NCBI RefSeq assembly: GCF_949628215.1
Contig: NC_134278.1
Coordinates: 109,163,277-109,227,276, forward strand
Direction of reading: 5' to 3'
From: Phalacrocorax aristotelis
Taxonomy: Eukaryota; Chordata; Aves; Suliformes; Phalacrocoracidae
DNA length: 64,000 bases
The notes under the pieces are model-generated. The model did no database searches. It saw only the letters and a list, made by a program, of their open reading frames with translations, and was not told where the DNA came from. Position numbers and translations under genes: made by a program. Shown here one piece after another: positions 1 through 14,284 of the stretch (position 1 is its first letter; each line of letters opens with the position of its first letter).

Positions 1-3000
1 GAGCCACCTATTCTTGCAGCCAGCAGAAAGAGAGCATTCATGGTATAATGTCTTTATGAGGGCAGATCTTATACTTAATTTCTCATGTGAATCAAACTCC
101 TTTATAACACATTTTTGTGAGATTAAAAGAACAATATTAGTCTAGTGGCTCAGCAGCCAGATCACTGCTCTGTCACATGGGAGACGGGGATCAAAGGGAT
201 GGCAGGCAACTTAGCCGGGAAGTGCATGATTGAAAGTGCAGCCACGGAAAGATTCAGTCCTCCACTCTCACAGAATTGTTTAACTTCACATTATCTCCTT
301 CTTCGGGCCAGCCAGAGCCACCCTCCCTCCATCTCCTTACTGGAAACTGCATCCAGCTGCTCCTTCCTTCTGGGGACTTATTAGGACAAGGTCTTGAAAC
401 CCCAAATCTTTAAACAATTTACATTCATTTGCATTTGCACAGTAGGGAGGATTTTCAAGAAAGAGAAGGGAGACTGTTTGAACAGGTATTTCCAGGTGAA
501 GTCCGTTGACCACCCAGTTTCACTCAGTGCCCATGCACTGAATCACAGTGAGTTCAGGTTACCCATGCTCATGGCATGTGGGTGTCTGAACTGCACAGCT
601 GTGAGCTGGCAGCATCCAAGACTCTAAGCAGAGGTACAAAATGACAATAAGATCGACAGAGTAACTTGGATCCTGTTATGTCAGGGTAGAGTCTCATGGA
701 AGCCTAGGGACCCCGAAGTGATCTATAATAATGCATTTATTTCTCAAGTGGGGAAGTCTCAGTTCATTTTGGCTAAACAAGTTGAAAAACAAATTAGTTA
801 AGCATAGGCCAAGCAAATTGTTGTGTCTTACTTTGCCCCCATTGAATCAAAATAAGGTGTCATGGTTTTTTTCAGGATAAAATTTTTTCCTCATTCTAAA
901 ACATTGTTGCATGTGACAGACATCAGACTTCAGCTTCACATCACCTCCATGCAACGACAAATACATTTTGGAGCATGGCTTTAAGGTGGCTGCAAGACAG
1001 CTGTATCGTGGACTGGTATATGTTCAGCACTGCTGATTATTAGAATTATTCTTTTTGTGATGCTGCTCAGAGGATGCAGTGATAGGGGGTCTTTGTGCAG
1101 AATGACATTCAAATGCTTAACAATATGATATTTTTCTCCTTGGAACTTACAGTCCAAGCACAAGCCATGTTATTTTCTCATGCTTTACAAGCTGTGTGAT
1201 GCAAGACAGAGAAGTCTGTGTATGCTACAAATGCAAGCACCAACATCAGGCAGTCCCACTTACTTCCCTCACTTCCCCTTCCCCTGATAGAGAGCATATG
1301 TCTCATTGTGGCACCAAGCACATGAAAACTGAGGGGAAATAGCCTATTATTTTAGGAGGTGCAGGACCAAGCACCTGGAACAGTGAAATACTTGGAAAGC
1401 ACTTCTGTAAATGTTTTAGGCCGTAATATATTAAACAATTAAGAGGTGTTGGTATTTCTGTGCTCGAGGGCATTTAAAACAGGGAAGTCCCCTTTAAAGG
1501 CACCAGAGCGGAATGTGTATGGTCATGCTTTTTAAAAGAAGAACTACCTCTTTTTTTTTTCCCTCCTTTCAGCAAAAAGTCCAAGTTTCAGCTGACTTGC
1601 TCTTTCAGCAGAGGAAATGAAGCCAGATTATTTTAATGCTGTTTTAAACAGTTAACTCCTCAAAAATAAAAAGAAAAAAGAGTCCAAAGAATAGAATTAG
1701 TTACCTTGAAAGCTCTAGTCAGGTAATTTAGAAAACAGTTTTACTAATAACCTTAATGCATTGCTTGTATACCCAGGACTGTCAGCACTACAGGTTACTA
1801 CATGTTAATCAGTAAATTGCTGATACCAGCTACAACCAACCCTTAAGAAATCCAGCTTCTCTTACACCTTTGCTTCTATTCCCTGACAACAGTAAATCAG
1901 TGCCTGTTCAACATCAAATTAGCAAGAAAGAATAAGAACTTAATACTGACAATTCTTAGTTGAGCACATGGTCAAAATTAAGTGTAGTTAATGAACACTT
2001 AATTCTTAGAAAGCTCTTCTTAGTACACTTTAAAGTATGTGAAAGTGAAATCCAAGTTCTTTTAGACAGGTAGACAGAAAGACATGCTCACACAAACACA
2101 TAAGCCCCACACATGTATTCTACATTTACATATATGCATATGGATAACCTCCAAACAGACAAACTCTAGGAAACTTTATAAGAGAAACAAGAAAAAAATT
2201 ACCTACTGGTCTCTATAACACCAACAAGTACACAAATTCTCTGGAAAAACTTTAGAATTGTCTAATATTTTAAAAGAATATGTTAGCAATCATTTTCACC
2301 AAAATATTTTTTCTGAAAAAAAAAAAAAGACTTAATAGAACCTAAAAATTATTAACAGTGGAAAATGCCTGCTCCAAGTTGCTTGTAAGAAAACAAATAC
2401 AGGAATTGGCAACTTCTGCACAGTTTTAGCTCTGAAGTAATTATGGCAGGCTTTTGCTTTGATCACTTATCTCAGGGCAGCCCATCAGATTAACAAGAAA
2501 AAAATAGTATTAAAACTTAGTGAGTTACTGGAATCTTCTGGAACTGAAAACTATACAGATGGTCTGCAACATATTTGTATAGAAGATGCCCAATTGTTGA
2601 TGGGTTTCCAACTATTATAGTAGCATAGTAAGAAGGCAGATACTGGGCAGTGAGCACTGAGCAACTGTTGTCACTGAGCCTTCCCCTCTTGGCTGCATCC
2701 CCACTTGCCCAACGAGCAGTTTTGGTCTCCCAGAGCAGAGACAAAGGTTGCTTTGGAGAAGCCGGGAAGTCTAAGAACACCATGTAGATTTAGGACTGGA
2801 TAGGAGGTATTGTGTAGAGGCCATGCCCATTACTCATCCGCTGGCAACGGGCTCTCTTCCTTTTGTCTGGAAAGACGGTAAACTTTCAATGCCATCTGAA
2901 AACAGAAGGCCTTTCACTGAGTGCAAGAACTCTGCCATCTCAATCATGTGAAAATATTGTAAACACTTTCCCAGCCCCCATTCAGCTGTCTGAAAAAGCA

Positions 3001-6000
3001 GAGCTAGAAAACACCAAACAAAACAGGAAGGAAAGAAAAGGGTGTGCATTGCGCACTTCGTTTTAATTTATATTTTTTACTCTGAATAGGAATTTTGCTT
3101 GGAATTCTCCTTTTTATTTCTTAATGTTAGTGAGCAGGGTTAAGTAGCTATTATGGAGAAAAGGCAGTTAAAAGCCTATTCTATGTTTTATTTAGAGGGG
3201 GAAAACAGTCTAGTGCCCAGCAGTTTCTCTCCACCAGAGCTTCTCTCAAATTTCTTTACAGCCTCTGCAGGAACAGATTTCAAATGTGCTATGGGACTTG
3301 GATTTCTCTTTGTTATTTAAGCAGAGGGATACAAGTCTGTAGACCGGTTTTGCTATCTAAGTAAAGCACAAATGTAAAAATGCGAAACAAGTGATGGATG
3401 AGCCCATGTACATTCAAGCACTCTTGGTGCTCTGTTCCCCACCAGGCACATCCAACTGAGCTGTTCCTTGATGTCTCTTTGCATGCAGGAGTCCATGTGC
3501 ACAAGAAGTGGGTTGATCTGGGGGTTCACTGTCCTCTTGGATATTCCCCAGACCTTTCTTAAGGCTGATTTTGGTACTTGGCACCTTAGGACTTTCTGCT
3601 CTGGCTTCTGCCCTCTAAGAGAAAAGAGCATGCCTTTCCCTGTACTAGAGATGCACTCCTTTATGCTGGTGAAACCAGCAGCTATTCAGTAAATTGACAT
3701 TTCTATTCCTGATTTAAGTAGAATTCAAGGACCACAATGCACAAAAATGCATGAGAAGTTTTTACCAAGTAGTGCCACATGTGGCATATTGGGAGGGCGG
3801 GTTGTCCTCGCCATCTCTCAGTATACACATTATGCATCAGTATGGCCTATAACGGTTATATAAGTTCAGCACCTGAGTTCTATACCCCCCAAAATAGGCA
3901 TGCATTAGTACACTTAGATAGTCACTTAGTCTTTATTCACACAGTGAGAATACACGATCACAGATTAGAGAATGAGGAAAACTATTTCCAAAAACTGAAG
4001 CAGGGGCTAATAAACTGACCAATGCTTTAAATTCAGAGATGCATTCCTTGGGACTGCCTTGTACATGCTATCTCAATACCTCCTTCCTCCCCTTTCCATT
4101 TTATAAAAAGAAGCTGCAATAAATTATAATTTTATGAGACTCCAAATAAAAAACCTTCACTAAAATTGAAAACAAGACATGGATATAGAAGCATATGGAA
4201 GGTTTATGAGAGCAGAGGGAAAAAAATTATCCTGAGGCAATAAAAAACCTGTCCCACTCTTTCTTGGTCTTTACAAACCAAAAATTACAAAAGACAGATG
4301 AAGAAGTTTGCTGTACAATACAGTACTGGTACATCCTCCAGCAAAGAAACATTATAATTTTCTTACTCATTCCTCTCATGCAAGGCAGCCTAGTAAGAAC
4401 TGCTCTTAAGATCCATTTTCTGACTTTATAAAATTCTTCAAAGTTATACATAGAAATTAGATACCTTTCTGCTTTGATCCTTAGTGCAAGGGTAACCAAG
4501 CAGAAGTGGCTTCCTGGCTTTTCATACAGTTTTCTTTGGAACTAAACACTGGACCCTCCAAGTTCTGTAACTAGCATTTCAAGTGTTTTATGGGATAAAG
4601 GCAGTTTTGTTTAATTTATATTTTCATCTTTGTTCCAAACCTCAAAGTGATTAATTCTGTTCACTATATATACAGTTTTACTTCATTTTTTTTCCCCTAC
4701 CATTTCTCCCATCCTCACCACTCCCACTTTCCAGAACGGTGTGGGTAGAGATTTTGTTTAGCTAAATGGTAAAGTGGCTATTAAGGATTGTTTTGCTTTG
4801 TTTTTAAATACAATACTCCTCATTCCAGACATTTCTACCCGACAGAGTGGTTTGGAACTTAAGAACACTGCAAGTGATGAAATTTGGGTCTGGCTCTAAA
4901 TTATTGCCAAATACTTGAAGAACTTCTAGATTTTTCCCCTCTGAGATGACCCAAACTTGAGGGCTAATCTATGGGGATATTTGTTTGACATCTTCTGTTA
5001 AAAGTGATAATTCTTTACTACGCTTTGTTCTATGCGAATAAATGCAGGTTCTGTGCTCAGTGCCCAAATAAGGCCTATGAACTGCTAATTTCCATTTATA
5101 GAGGACAGAAAAGGTACCACCCAGGGACAGCCAATATTATATTGGCTCAGAAGCATACTGCTTTTACATTCCTGTTAAACTGATCAGTTGTTAATAGTGG
5201 TAGCCATTAAATTATCCTTCCTTCTGATACCCAGTTAAAAAATGAATTCTAAGTGTCTGTAATGGGTGGCAAGGATTGCTCATCATGCTCCATCTCTCAG
5301 CTGCCAAAGGTGAACAAATTCTGAAAAGAAGGTGAGAAAACAAAGGTGAAGACATCCCAGATCAGAGTGAGGGAAGTGCATTTGCAGAATAGAAATGCTC
5401 ATGGTCTGGGGACATGGTGTTCCTACAGAGAAGTTGCTACAAAGGCTCTGCACTCATAAGATTCACTCCAGCTTGGAAACAAGAATGTACATAAACTGCA
5501 CAGAGAGACACATGTAAAGGGACCTGGGGTTTTGCATCTTCCTTTAGATATAATCTTGCTGAAACGCAGGAGACCTCTCCTGAGAGGGCTATGACTTAAA
5601 CACCATGGAAACATCATTCTTCCAAAGGAGAAACAAACACAAACAATATGGTAACACACAATTCATTAAGAGCCCTTGTTTGCACGGTGTCTTACAGAAA
5701 TTGAGAAGAATGAATATTTTTGGATCTTCTATCATTAAATAGAACAGTGAAGAGAACAGAGCTATTCAGACTTTGAGCAGGACTGTGCCTGACCCCTGCT
5801 AGAGTTCTGAATGTCCCTCAATTCCTTTTTTTACTCCTTTTTGGACCCAATCCCTGATTCCATGTGTGCAGACCCACTGATGTATTCAAGGCATTCTCCT
5901 TGGGTTTTTTTGTAGAGATGGTGGAACATCACAGCTTTCAGGTATCAAACAAAGTATTAATAATTATTCAAAGATGGGCCATCTGAAAAACTCAGCTATT

Positions 6001-7776
6001 GAACCGATATGAACTCTTTACACCTCTCTTGATGCCATAAAGGATGAAGTTAAACAGGTTAGCAGAATAATATTCTACAAGAATTAAATTTAGTTTGATG
6101 TTGGAGATTTGAGAGTAATGATAGAAAGTTTATTTCAGTTTCATTTATTACAGCAGCTGTAACCAGTTCTGGCTTTTTTTGGAGTCTATTCATAATAGAT
6201 ATTGTTTCACCCTAATTATTTTGCCAAACAAAACACTCATACCTAAATACTGTCACAATGAAGAGCACAATAGGAAAGGTCAACAACCCTGTGGTCTCTT
6301 AAGGTCTTCTGGATCACAGTCCCAAGCACAGACAGGAATCCTTCTGAAGCATGGTGCCTAGCCAGGCTTCACACCTTCCTACAATGGAAGGTGGCAATGA
6401 GTCCCTTTCTGAGGCATACAGTTCTCCTGGGCAGGGCTTAAGGGGCCAGTACCCCATTCAGCTTTAAGGAGTATCCCAAAAGGAGGACAGCTACAAGTTC
6501 ATCATTGTGGAGCTATCCCACAATTTCCCAAGGCAAATCTTGCCTCTCTTCCTTCCCCTCCCCCCATCTGCCATCCCTCCACACAGGTTATGTTGCCCCA
6601 AACATCTATATTTTCCCCCCGCTCTATACGAGAGATGTAAGACAAGTCTAAACACAGCTGTCAAGTTCTAAAATCAGCATCAAAGCTAAGTAAAAACAAG
6701 AGGGAAAAACAATATGCTTTGTTATAAAATACTGCCTCAGATCTCAAAGGGTTGTACAATGAAAGTAATACCCCCTTTGAGTTCTGTATATGGCAAGCAT
6801 TACCTAACATCCTCAGTCAGAACCCCACTGTTTATGAGGTGATGAGAAAAGAATACAGCTCCCTCTTGTCAGTAGGACATCTCCACTGCCCTGCACAAAT
6901 TTTCTTTGTTAAATTTCAGATGTATTGAATCTTCTAGACATTACAAAAGCAAAACATGCACTGTGCACTCTGGAGCCATCATGTCTCTTGGTCAGTTCAT
7001 AGGTTTGCCAAGGTCACAGAAAACACTCTTTTACATCATAAGTCTTACCTTTAGGCTGTTTTACTCCTCCACAGGAACGTAAAAGGATTTAAACAGATTT
7101 GACAAACCAGAAATGGAAATATTTATGTTTGGAAACATTGGTATTTCTAAACATTTCTTATTTCTTTCCTTCCCCACTCATACTGATTCGTAGTCTTTGG
7201 GCCATGTGAAGCAGCTTAAAAGTTACTTCTAGGGAAAAAAAATCTGCCTGCTAAATCACCTCCAATCCCCACATATAGCTAAGGCTTTCTCCTGTGCCAC
7301 TGTCATTACTACTACCACTATGTATGTGTATACATAATGTATATTTATATGTTTGTGTGTTGTCTATGCATTTTTCCTATACAACTCGGCATTTCTTTTT
7401 AGCTTTATAGACAGTGATTTTTATGTTTAGTATGAATCTTTATGATCATCTATTTAATGTAAGCTACAGAATTCACCAGTTTGTTGATACGCTGATCTCA
7501 GTATATTTCTTTAAACTGCAATAAGGATGCAGACAGGCAGCTGAAAAGCTTTTACTGGAAAGTCCATTTCTTCTCTCAGTTGAGCAGCCAGGGAGGGAAG
7601 TTTAGATCTGACATTGGAGACCCCCAGTGCTTTCCCTTCACAAGTCTGGTTCCTCTCCAGAACCTCCACAAGGCTCTTCTGGGAAGGACCCTAAGATACT
7701 GTGTTGTCACAGAGGCAACAGCTTCAAGAAAAAAAGAAAAGTTTGCTGACTGGCACAATGAGTGTGTTCTAGTTTG

Positions 7777-7790
7777 TTTTTTTTTTTTTT
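7777..7790. repeat. 14-base T homopolymer
   Basis: Fourteen consecutive T bases follow AGTTTG. Simple slippage is the likeliest origin. Shorter similar runs occur at 2316-2328 (A13), 42817-42829 (T13), 43199-43211 (A13) and 52036-52047 (A12). Confidence 0.95.
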
Positions 7791-8885
7791 AACACCCAAA
7801 CTACCAGGGAGTTGCCCAACTTCTGGCTCTAAAGGGTTTCTGAATGGGCATATCAACCCCAACATTTGCTCATGTGCAGCAGAACAGAAGCAGCCCGAAA
7901 TGTATTTGGTAATACTGCTATTCTTCAGCAGTATTATTCAGAGCAGAGGGTCTGCTCTTCTCTTATAGCCACGCATGAAACACTTTTTGCTGCCACTCCA
8001 TTCCAGTTGACACTTTACCTTTTACTTGATAACAGGGTGTGCAATACTCCATACTGCGAGTGTGAGCAAGGAATGGGGAACACTCTAAATGGTGAGCTAC
8101 TGTTATCACATATTCCCTGGAAACAGGAGCAGTTTTGCAAGGATCACAGCATACAGTCCTCATTTCAGATTATAAAAGAAAGGAAAAGAGATTTCTCCTG
8201 CAGAAAGGCTACAACCACAGGAGCATAGGATGCGCTCTTCCTGCTAGGTTACTCACCAGGAGACAAAGACAATAATCCAGCAGCCATAGTATGTTATTTA
8301 ACAATAAAGAAATGGAGACCACTGCCTGCCATTCTCCCTCAGTACAGTCCTTGCTGGTTTTCCTCACATGTACAGGAGTCCTTCTTCGGCACAAGAGGCG
8401 TCAGCTCGCCACATAGAAACACCTAGGCCACCCCTGCACTGCATGGACTGTTAAAGGTGCAGGGAGCTGGACATGGTGATAAGAAATGAGGAGACACCCA
8501 AGTTATTCAGCAAGAAAGGCAGATTGATGCTCCTCTAACGTGAGCAGGTAATTCTTCAGAAACAAGGGGGAGGAGTAAGAGACATTTTAGGGTCCAGGCA
8601 GGAAGAAAATTAGTATTTTAGCTGGTCTTCAATAAAACAAAAGTGGAGGAATTAAAAGAGATCGCTTTTCTCTTGGTACAAATGAACTACTGTACGGTGC
8701 CACATTTCAAAGTCTGCCCTAGGTGTGCATCCCAGGCCATCAGCCAAATAAATACATGATTTGAGTATTCCAGAAATACATACACTTTCCACAGAATTAT
8801 TCTTTCCTTTCCATTGTGAAACCCACTGCCTCCACCAGAGGAGCTGTGCAACTATGAACTCCCTGGGGCTGTTCCCCTTCTGTGA

Positions 8886-8911
8886 CACACACACCCCCCC
8901 CCGCATGCATG
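8886..8911. repeat. Short (AC)n plus C run plus GCAT repeat
   Basis: An ACACACAC stretch runs into a C run, then GCATGCATGCA. It is a small composite low-complexity tract with no attached element. Confidence 0.85.
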
Positions 8912-9514
8912 CACTTGGCCAGGCTTGTAGCTCTCAGCCTAGCTTTTGCTCTTATACCCAAACTTGAGCCCAAGCAAATTCCAATCCACTCCTTTTCCTG
9001 AGGGTCCCATTTATTTAAACAGGTGGGACCAGAACTGCTGTACTCCCCATAGTGCTATTGCAGCTGAACTAGCTTATAAAGCAATTCTGCTACAGGTATC
9101 AATTCAGAAAATGCAGCAGGGAATTTCAGGCGGCAGAGGGGCAAGAGCAACACAGCAGCCATGTCTAGGGCTTAGGTGCTGGCAAAGTCAAAAGCAATGC
9201 ACAGCTACTCTGTAACTTTCTTAACTCAAAAGACCAATAGCTGGAATTGTAACACAAACTTAATAACCTTTTATTTTTTTTTATTTAAGGCTGTCCCACC
9301 ATTCTATTATTTGTCATTAATTTTCCATATGTTCCCCTCACCACCACTCTTAGGCTGGGTTCGGTTTACAGAGTTGGATCAGATTTCTTTACAAGCCAGG
9401 ACATTTGCTGGCTTGCTTACTAGCTTGAGGCCAGTTATGTTTGAGCAAGGCCCAAGCAAAACAAGTGAGATTTGGTGACTTTCCAGTGAGTAGGCACCAA
9501 ATCTACATGATCTG

Positions 9515-9592
9515 AGGTGGTTGTTTTTTAAAGGTTTAAAATTTTTAAAGTAGAGGTGGTTGTTTTTTAAAGGTTTAAAATTTTTAAAGTAG
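9515..9592. repeat. Perfect 39-bp direct tandem duplication
   Basis: Two identical 39-bp copies lie head to tail (9515-9553 and 9554-9592). Each begins AGGTGGTTGTTTTTTAAAGG and ends AATTTTTAAAGTAG. No difference is seen between copies, which points to a young duplication or slippage event. The unit itself contains near-repeated TTTTTAAAG segments, which could have helped misalignment. Confidence 0.97.
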
Positions 9593-10591
9593 AAGTTCTT
9601 TCATTATTTGAGGTTTTTTTTTTAAAGACAGCTGCTGGCTGATACTTGCTCAAATATTGCAGCATCTCTCCGCTTACTATAAAGCAAAGGTTTGTTTCTG
9701 TTTTCTTCACACTTACCATAAGGCAAAAGTTTCTTGCTTATCTGTATTTTTAATCACAGATAGGCAAATGTACTGGTGTATTTGGAAAAAAAGAAATTGA
9801 TGAGAAGATCATCGAACCATTTTGTTTCCAGTATTTATACTAGATAATGAAGTCTAGTGTTTGCAGCTCATTCTCTCAAAAGCATTCAGTTTTCATGTGA
9901 AACCCTCCTCTAATTCAAACCTAACTTCTAGAAACATTTCTTACACTGTCACAAACAGTGAGTCAATATAAAATAATTAAAAGTGAAGTGTACTTCCATC
10001 AAAGCCTTAAAAATAAAATACTGAATAACTGATTAATCACTGATCCTCTAACTAAATCTTGGATTATTTAATTCCTTTTTTCCTCCCTGTTTTTAGCTTT
10101 ATTATTCTCGGCACATCTGAAATGTATTTTCTATGTTTTTGGACAAGGACTATTGTAAATTGCCAACAATTTTGAGGGTCTTATGGAAATGCTAAAGTAA
10201 AATTTCAAAAGTAATTTGACACTGAAGGACCTCCAGACATTTGAAAATCCCCCACGTTGTACTCCCCACTGCATACGCACAGAAACTTAAGGTAGCAGAA
10301 CCAGAGTACAATCGAAACATGAGACAAAATGAAAATACCAGTATTAGATACTGTGTTTCAGGTTTAGTCGAACACAGAGTAGCATGCTAGTAAGCAGCAG
10401 TTTGAAAATAACTTGAACGCAAAGGAATTCTCACAGAGCTATGTCTTGTCTGTCCTGAGATGGTGCAAAGGCATTCCCCTGGTTTTGTTTCATAAATTTA
10501 ATCACTTATAGATGTTGTAACAGATGGCACATGAAAGTTATATGAATGCTGCATATAAACATCATATTGTACTTATTTTATTAGTAGTAGC

Positions 10592-10665
10592 ACTTATCAA
10601 AGTAACGAAGCACAAGACCCTGTAGACCTAAGCATTTACATAAATACAGATAAATATTTTGTTCT
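10592..10665 (+). mobile_element. Weak MIR-like fragment
   Basis: AGCACTTATCAAAGTAACGA, then GCACAAGACCCTGTAGACCT, then AAGCATTTACATAAATACAG resembles the MIR stretch 'AGCACTTACTATGTGCCAGGCACTGT-CTAAGCATTTACATA'. The match covers only one region of the consensus. It is included as a low-confidence candidate. Confidence 0.3.
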
Positions 10666-13325
10666 GGACACAAGCAGTGTTTAGGCTCCACAGTGCTGAA
10701 AAATGCAGCTCCTGACTGCTAGGAATATGCTTGTGTGCTGGCATCCAGAGCTTTGGGAACACGTAAATATAGACACCCCAAACAGAGGGCTGAGCAGGAG
10801 CTGCCCAAATCAGCCACTAGGAAACATGGAGGATATTGGAATTACCTTAAGTACCTCTGGAACTTAGTCGCCTATGTCAAGGCAGGGATCTCCACCCTCC
10901 TCCACCAAAACAGGAAGAGAAATGGGTGCTGTTGCTGCTAGGCCTGTTTTATGCAATCACCCTACAACCAGAGCACTCCCTCAGACTGTGGGAGATTTAG
11001 GCTCAGTTCCCTCTAGGCATGAAGGGATCTGAACCTGTATTATCCACACCTGTGCTAAAAACTATCAGGCTATAGGTAATCCTGCTCTGGAAAGTTCCTC
11101 CTTCTCCTTCTAAAGCTGTTCCTTCTGGCATGCTTAGGAAATGAACCTAAAGAAATGAGTCTAACCTAAACTGAACATTATATCAACTCTTTTTTAATTT
11201 TGTCTTTCACACTTAATCTTCTTAAAGGGACAGTTTATCTGCTATCTGAGTCTATTTGCAAAGTAAGTACTTCTTTAAATACTGCACCATTGCCATGTCC
11301 CAAATTGCATGTGCTTCTCAACAAAGCAAAATAGAGTTTGATGAAGGAAGGGTTAAATAAATGGTCCAACATAGAGAATAGACAGAAACAACCATAGTCG
11401 GCCCACTCAGGGCCTGGAAGTGTTCTGCAGAACCCAGCAGCTCATCCCACCAAACCACAGGGACGTCCTCTTTTCTTATGTCTTCTTTATGATTTATGAC
11501 ACAGGAAGGAATGTAAGGAGATAGGAAGAGGACAGCTAGGGAAAAAAACTGAAAGACTCAGTGACAAAAGGAAGCAGATCAGATAGGAAATGGCAGATTT
11601 GCAAGTCATTGGCAAAAATTCAGTTGTTTGGTTATTATACCCTGTGATAGGTTAGACAGAGAGTGTAAAGGGGAGACCCCACATACAGACCTCGCTGAGA
11701 GCCCTGCAGAGATCTGAACTACTGGGGAACCGCCAAATAACCACCAACAACCACTAATGTGGAGCTGAAAGAGAAAACAGAAAATTAGGGGGGAAAGCTG
11801 GGAAGGTACAGTCACAGGAGCCAAAAACCGGTGAGATTTCAAGGAGTTGATGGGGTGAAGAGCATTAAGAGCAAGTGATAGGTAAAGAAAGATGAGGTTA
11901 CAGAATAGACCTGTGACTGGATCAGGAAAATCCCAATGGGGGATTAACTCACACTACGGGTTTCTGTGCTTAGATACAAAAAGCTTTGCAAACCAGATTG
12001 TTGGCAAAGCTTCATGAGTCCCACACTGGAATAATTAAAATAAAAGCTGTTCACTTAAGTTATTTTTGGTGGGCATGTTTGGATCAGAGAGTGGAGTTGT
12101 TAAGCACAGTATAATACATGCCAAAAGTCCTATTATGTGCCTGCCACTGGGCCCTGCCATACTTGGAAACATGTTCAAAACTGGAGTACAGAGTCCTTAT
12201 TGGCTTCACACTTGAACGACAAACCAGTGCTACATGTTTCAGTTGGAGGTCGCCGTGCCTGTCCTGAGCCGTTTCTCCTGGAGGCAGGGGCCCTCTCAAC
12301 TGAAACCAGGCAGACCTCACAGCAGGTAGGGGACTACTCTAAACCAGGTATTCCTACTTGAAATTTGTACATATATATTCTAAAGTGACTGGGGCATAGA
12401 AGGCAACAAAACGTTATACCGTGAGATGACCTTCCTATCTGATGAAATGGGGTGCTTGTAACTAATATACCTTCACAGCTGAAACGGACTGGCAAGCGAG
12501 ATAGCAAAGCATTAAGACCCAATAGAAAAATATCACCCCCCCTCAGGTATAAAGTTTTTGTTTTCTTGCAGTGGAATTCCTCAAAGGACCTTGCAGAGGA
12601 GCTGTATGCTTTTCTGAATGTTCCCTCACCACAAGATATTTTTCCCTGAAAAAACACGTAGTACAAAAGTTGCTGTAAATGGAGACAAACCAAATACAAA
12701 ACAAGTTCTGAAACAACAAATATGGACCATAAATTTCAGAGGACCAGACAGAAGACACCTTTTGATTAAGGATATGTCAGGCCCAGGGCCTATCATTGCT
12801 TATATGGAAAAATGGTAGACATCTAAACAAATTCAAACTTCTTTAAACCCAAACACTAGGTATATGTCTTGAAGTGGCTGAAGCAACCTTAAAGCATTGC
12901 AACAAACGACTGTTACTATCAGTCTGCCAGGAAACATCACCTCCTGGGGACAGAGAAGCAGAGCACATACCCAATTTGTTAACTGTTCTCCTAGTGAAAC
13001 CATACCCACAGTACAACACTGTTTCCCCCCTGCAGCAGAGCTATGTCAGCAACTTTTTCTTCAAGAATGTCTCCTTCCTTAAGCACAACAGATCCTGATG
13101 ACTCCCAATGGGGCAAATTGCCTTCCTTTTCTCTGAAGGTTATTTTTTTCTTTAACATTTAACACTGGACAGTGCAGGTTGACCCTTCTCACTGTTATGC
13201 AAATACAGCCTCCAGACAATAACTTTCCAAATCAGACTTCTACTGAAAAAAGGAAAGAAAACAATCTAAGAATGTCTTTAAAAAGGAAAGAGCAGAGATA
13301 CATATACATACTTGCTGGTTTGCGT

Positions 13326-13359
13326 TTTTGTTTGTTTTTGTGTTTTTTTTTTTTTTTTT
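13326..13359. repeat. T-rich tract ending in a 17-base T run
   Basis: GTTTTTGTTTGTTTTTGTG leads into 17 T bases (13343-13359). It could be a reverse-oriented poly(A) tail of a lost retroposon or simple slippage. No element body is recognised downstream. Confidence 0.9.
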
Positions 13360-14284
13360 GAGTGGGTGGTTGTAATTTGCCAAATTCTTATTTAATCAGC
13401 CTAGATTTTCTTAACATTTAACTCAGCCATGAAAGTGTTAAATAGCACATGTGTGAGGGTCGAGACCAGGTTCTTGTGAACTGTTGTATTTCTGTCATCT
13501 GAAAGTTAAACGCTGAGTTAGGAATATCCAAATGGTGGCTTCATCCTCAGAATGACAGCAGAAAGAAAAATCTTTGCAGTTTTTCCCCTCCAAGAAGAAG
13601 ATTGGAAAGGAGCAGTTCTCTCAAGACACTCCTTTATCCTCTTGACAGCAAGAGCAGGACTGCTGAGACTGTCTCCAGTCACACGTTACTAATACCCTGG
13701 CTTCTCCATGCTGCAAATACTGTTTTTCCCAGAAATCACAATGCTCATTGTCTTTATTTTGTGGACACCAGACTTCCTCTGTTCCATATCCCTGCAAAAG
13801 CGCAGGCAACTTCTGTTCAATGGGTTCTCAGAAGCTAAGAAGTGAAGTTGCCAGAGCTACGATTTGTCTAGAGTTTGCAGAGCCAAAGTCTTCCTCCAGC
13901 TACATAGCTCTGTTACACCCTCCCATTGTCATGGATGTTATTTTGTACATCAGAAAAAATTATCATTTCAATAAACTCTACTGATCTTTTTTTTGTTCAA
14001 CATATGAATCTGAAAATTCTGGGGTCAATTATGACTTCCTAAAAACACAGCCTGGAATCAGACAAACTGTTTTCTCTGACACTGCTTCTCACTAGTTTTT
14101 TTTAAAATAGATAAACATCTATAAAAATAACCACATTGTTGTCTTTCAGATCATACCTTGAAATGCTCCTTTTTGCAATACCCATTTAAAAGCTTAACTG
14201 CAGTAAGATTCCTCCTGTGCTGATCGCTATCACTTCGTTTTTACTCCCTCCTCTTGTCTGTCTCCATCTCCTGACTCTTTGTTG

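Larger units (their letters stand above)
1..9514. other. No gene seen; unique AT-rich sequence
   Basis: I see no exon, RNA gene or clear transposon here. The open frames are at most 120 codons, overlap frames on other strands and resemble no protein family I know. Short homopolymer runs and the composite AC/C tract near 8.9 kb are the only structured sequence. Confidence 0.7.
9593..14284. other. No gene seen; unique sequence
   Basis: Nothing is recognised beyond a weak MIR-like fragment near 10.6 kb and the T-rich tract at 13.3 kb. The 121-codon minus-strand frame (12334-12699) overlaps plus-strand frames and has no identifiable domain. Confidence 0.7.

Noticed and set aside
4310-4335. TACAGTACTG resembling the microRNA-101 5' end
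   Set aside because: The match stops after ten bases, and no hairpin partner is seen nearby.
6733-6780. Possible SINE fragment (GATCTCAAAGGGTTGTACAA)
   Set aside because: Only one short block resembles the 'GATCTCAAAGCACTTTACAA' motif of ancient SINEs. The expected following blocks are missing.
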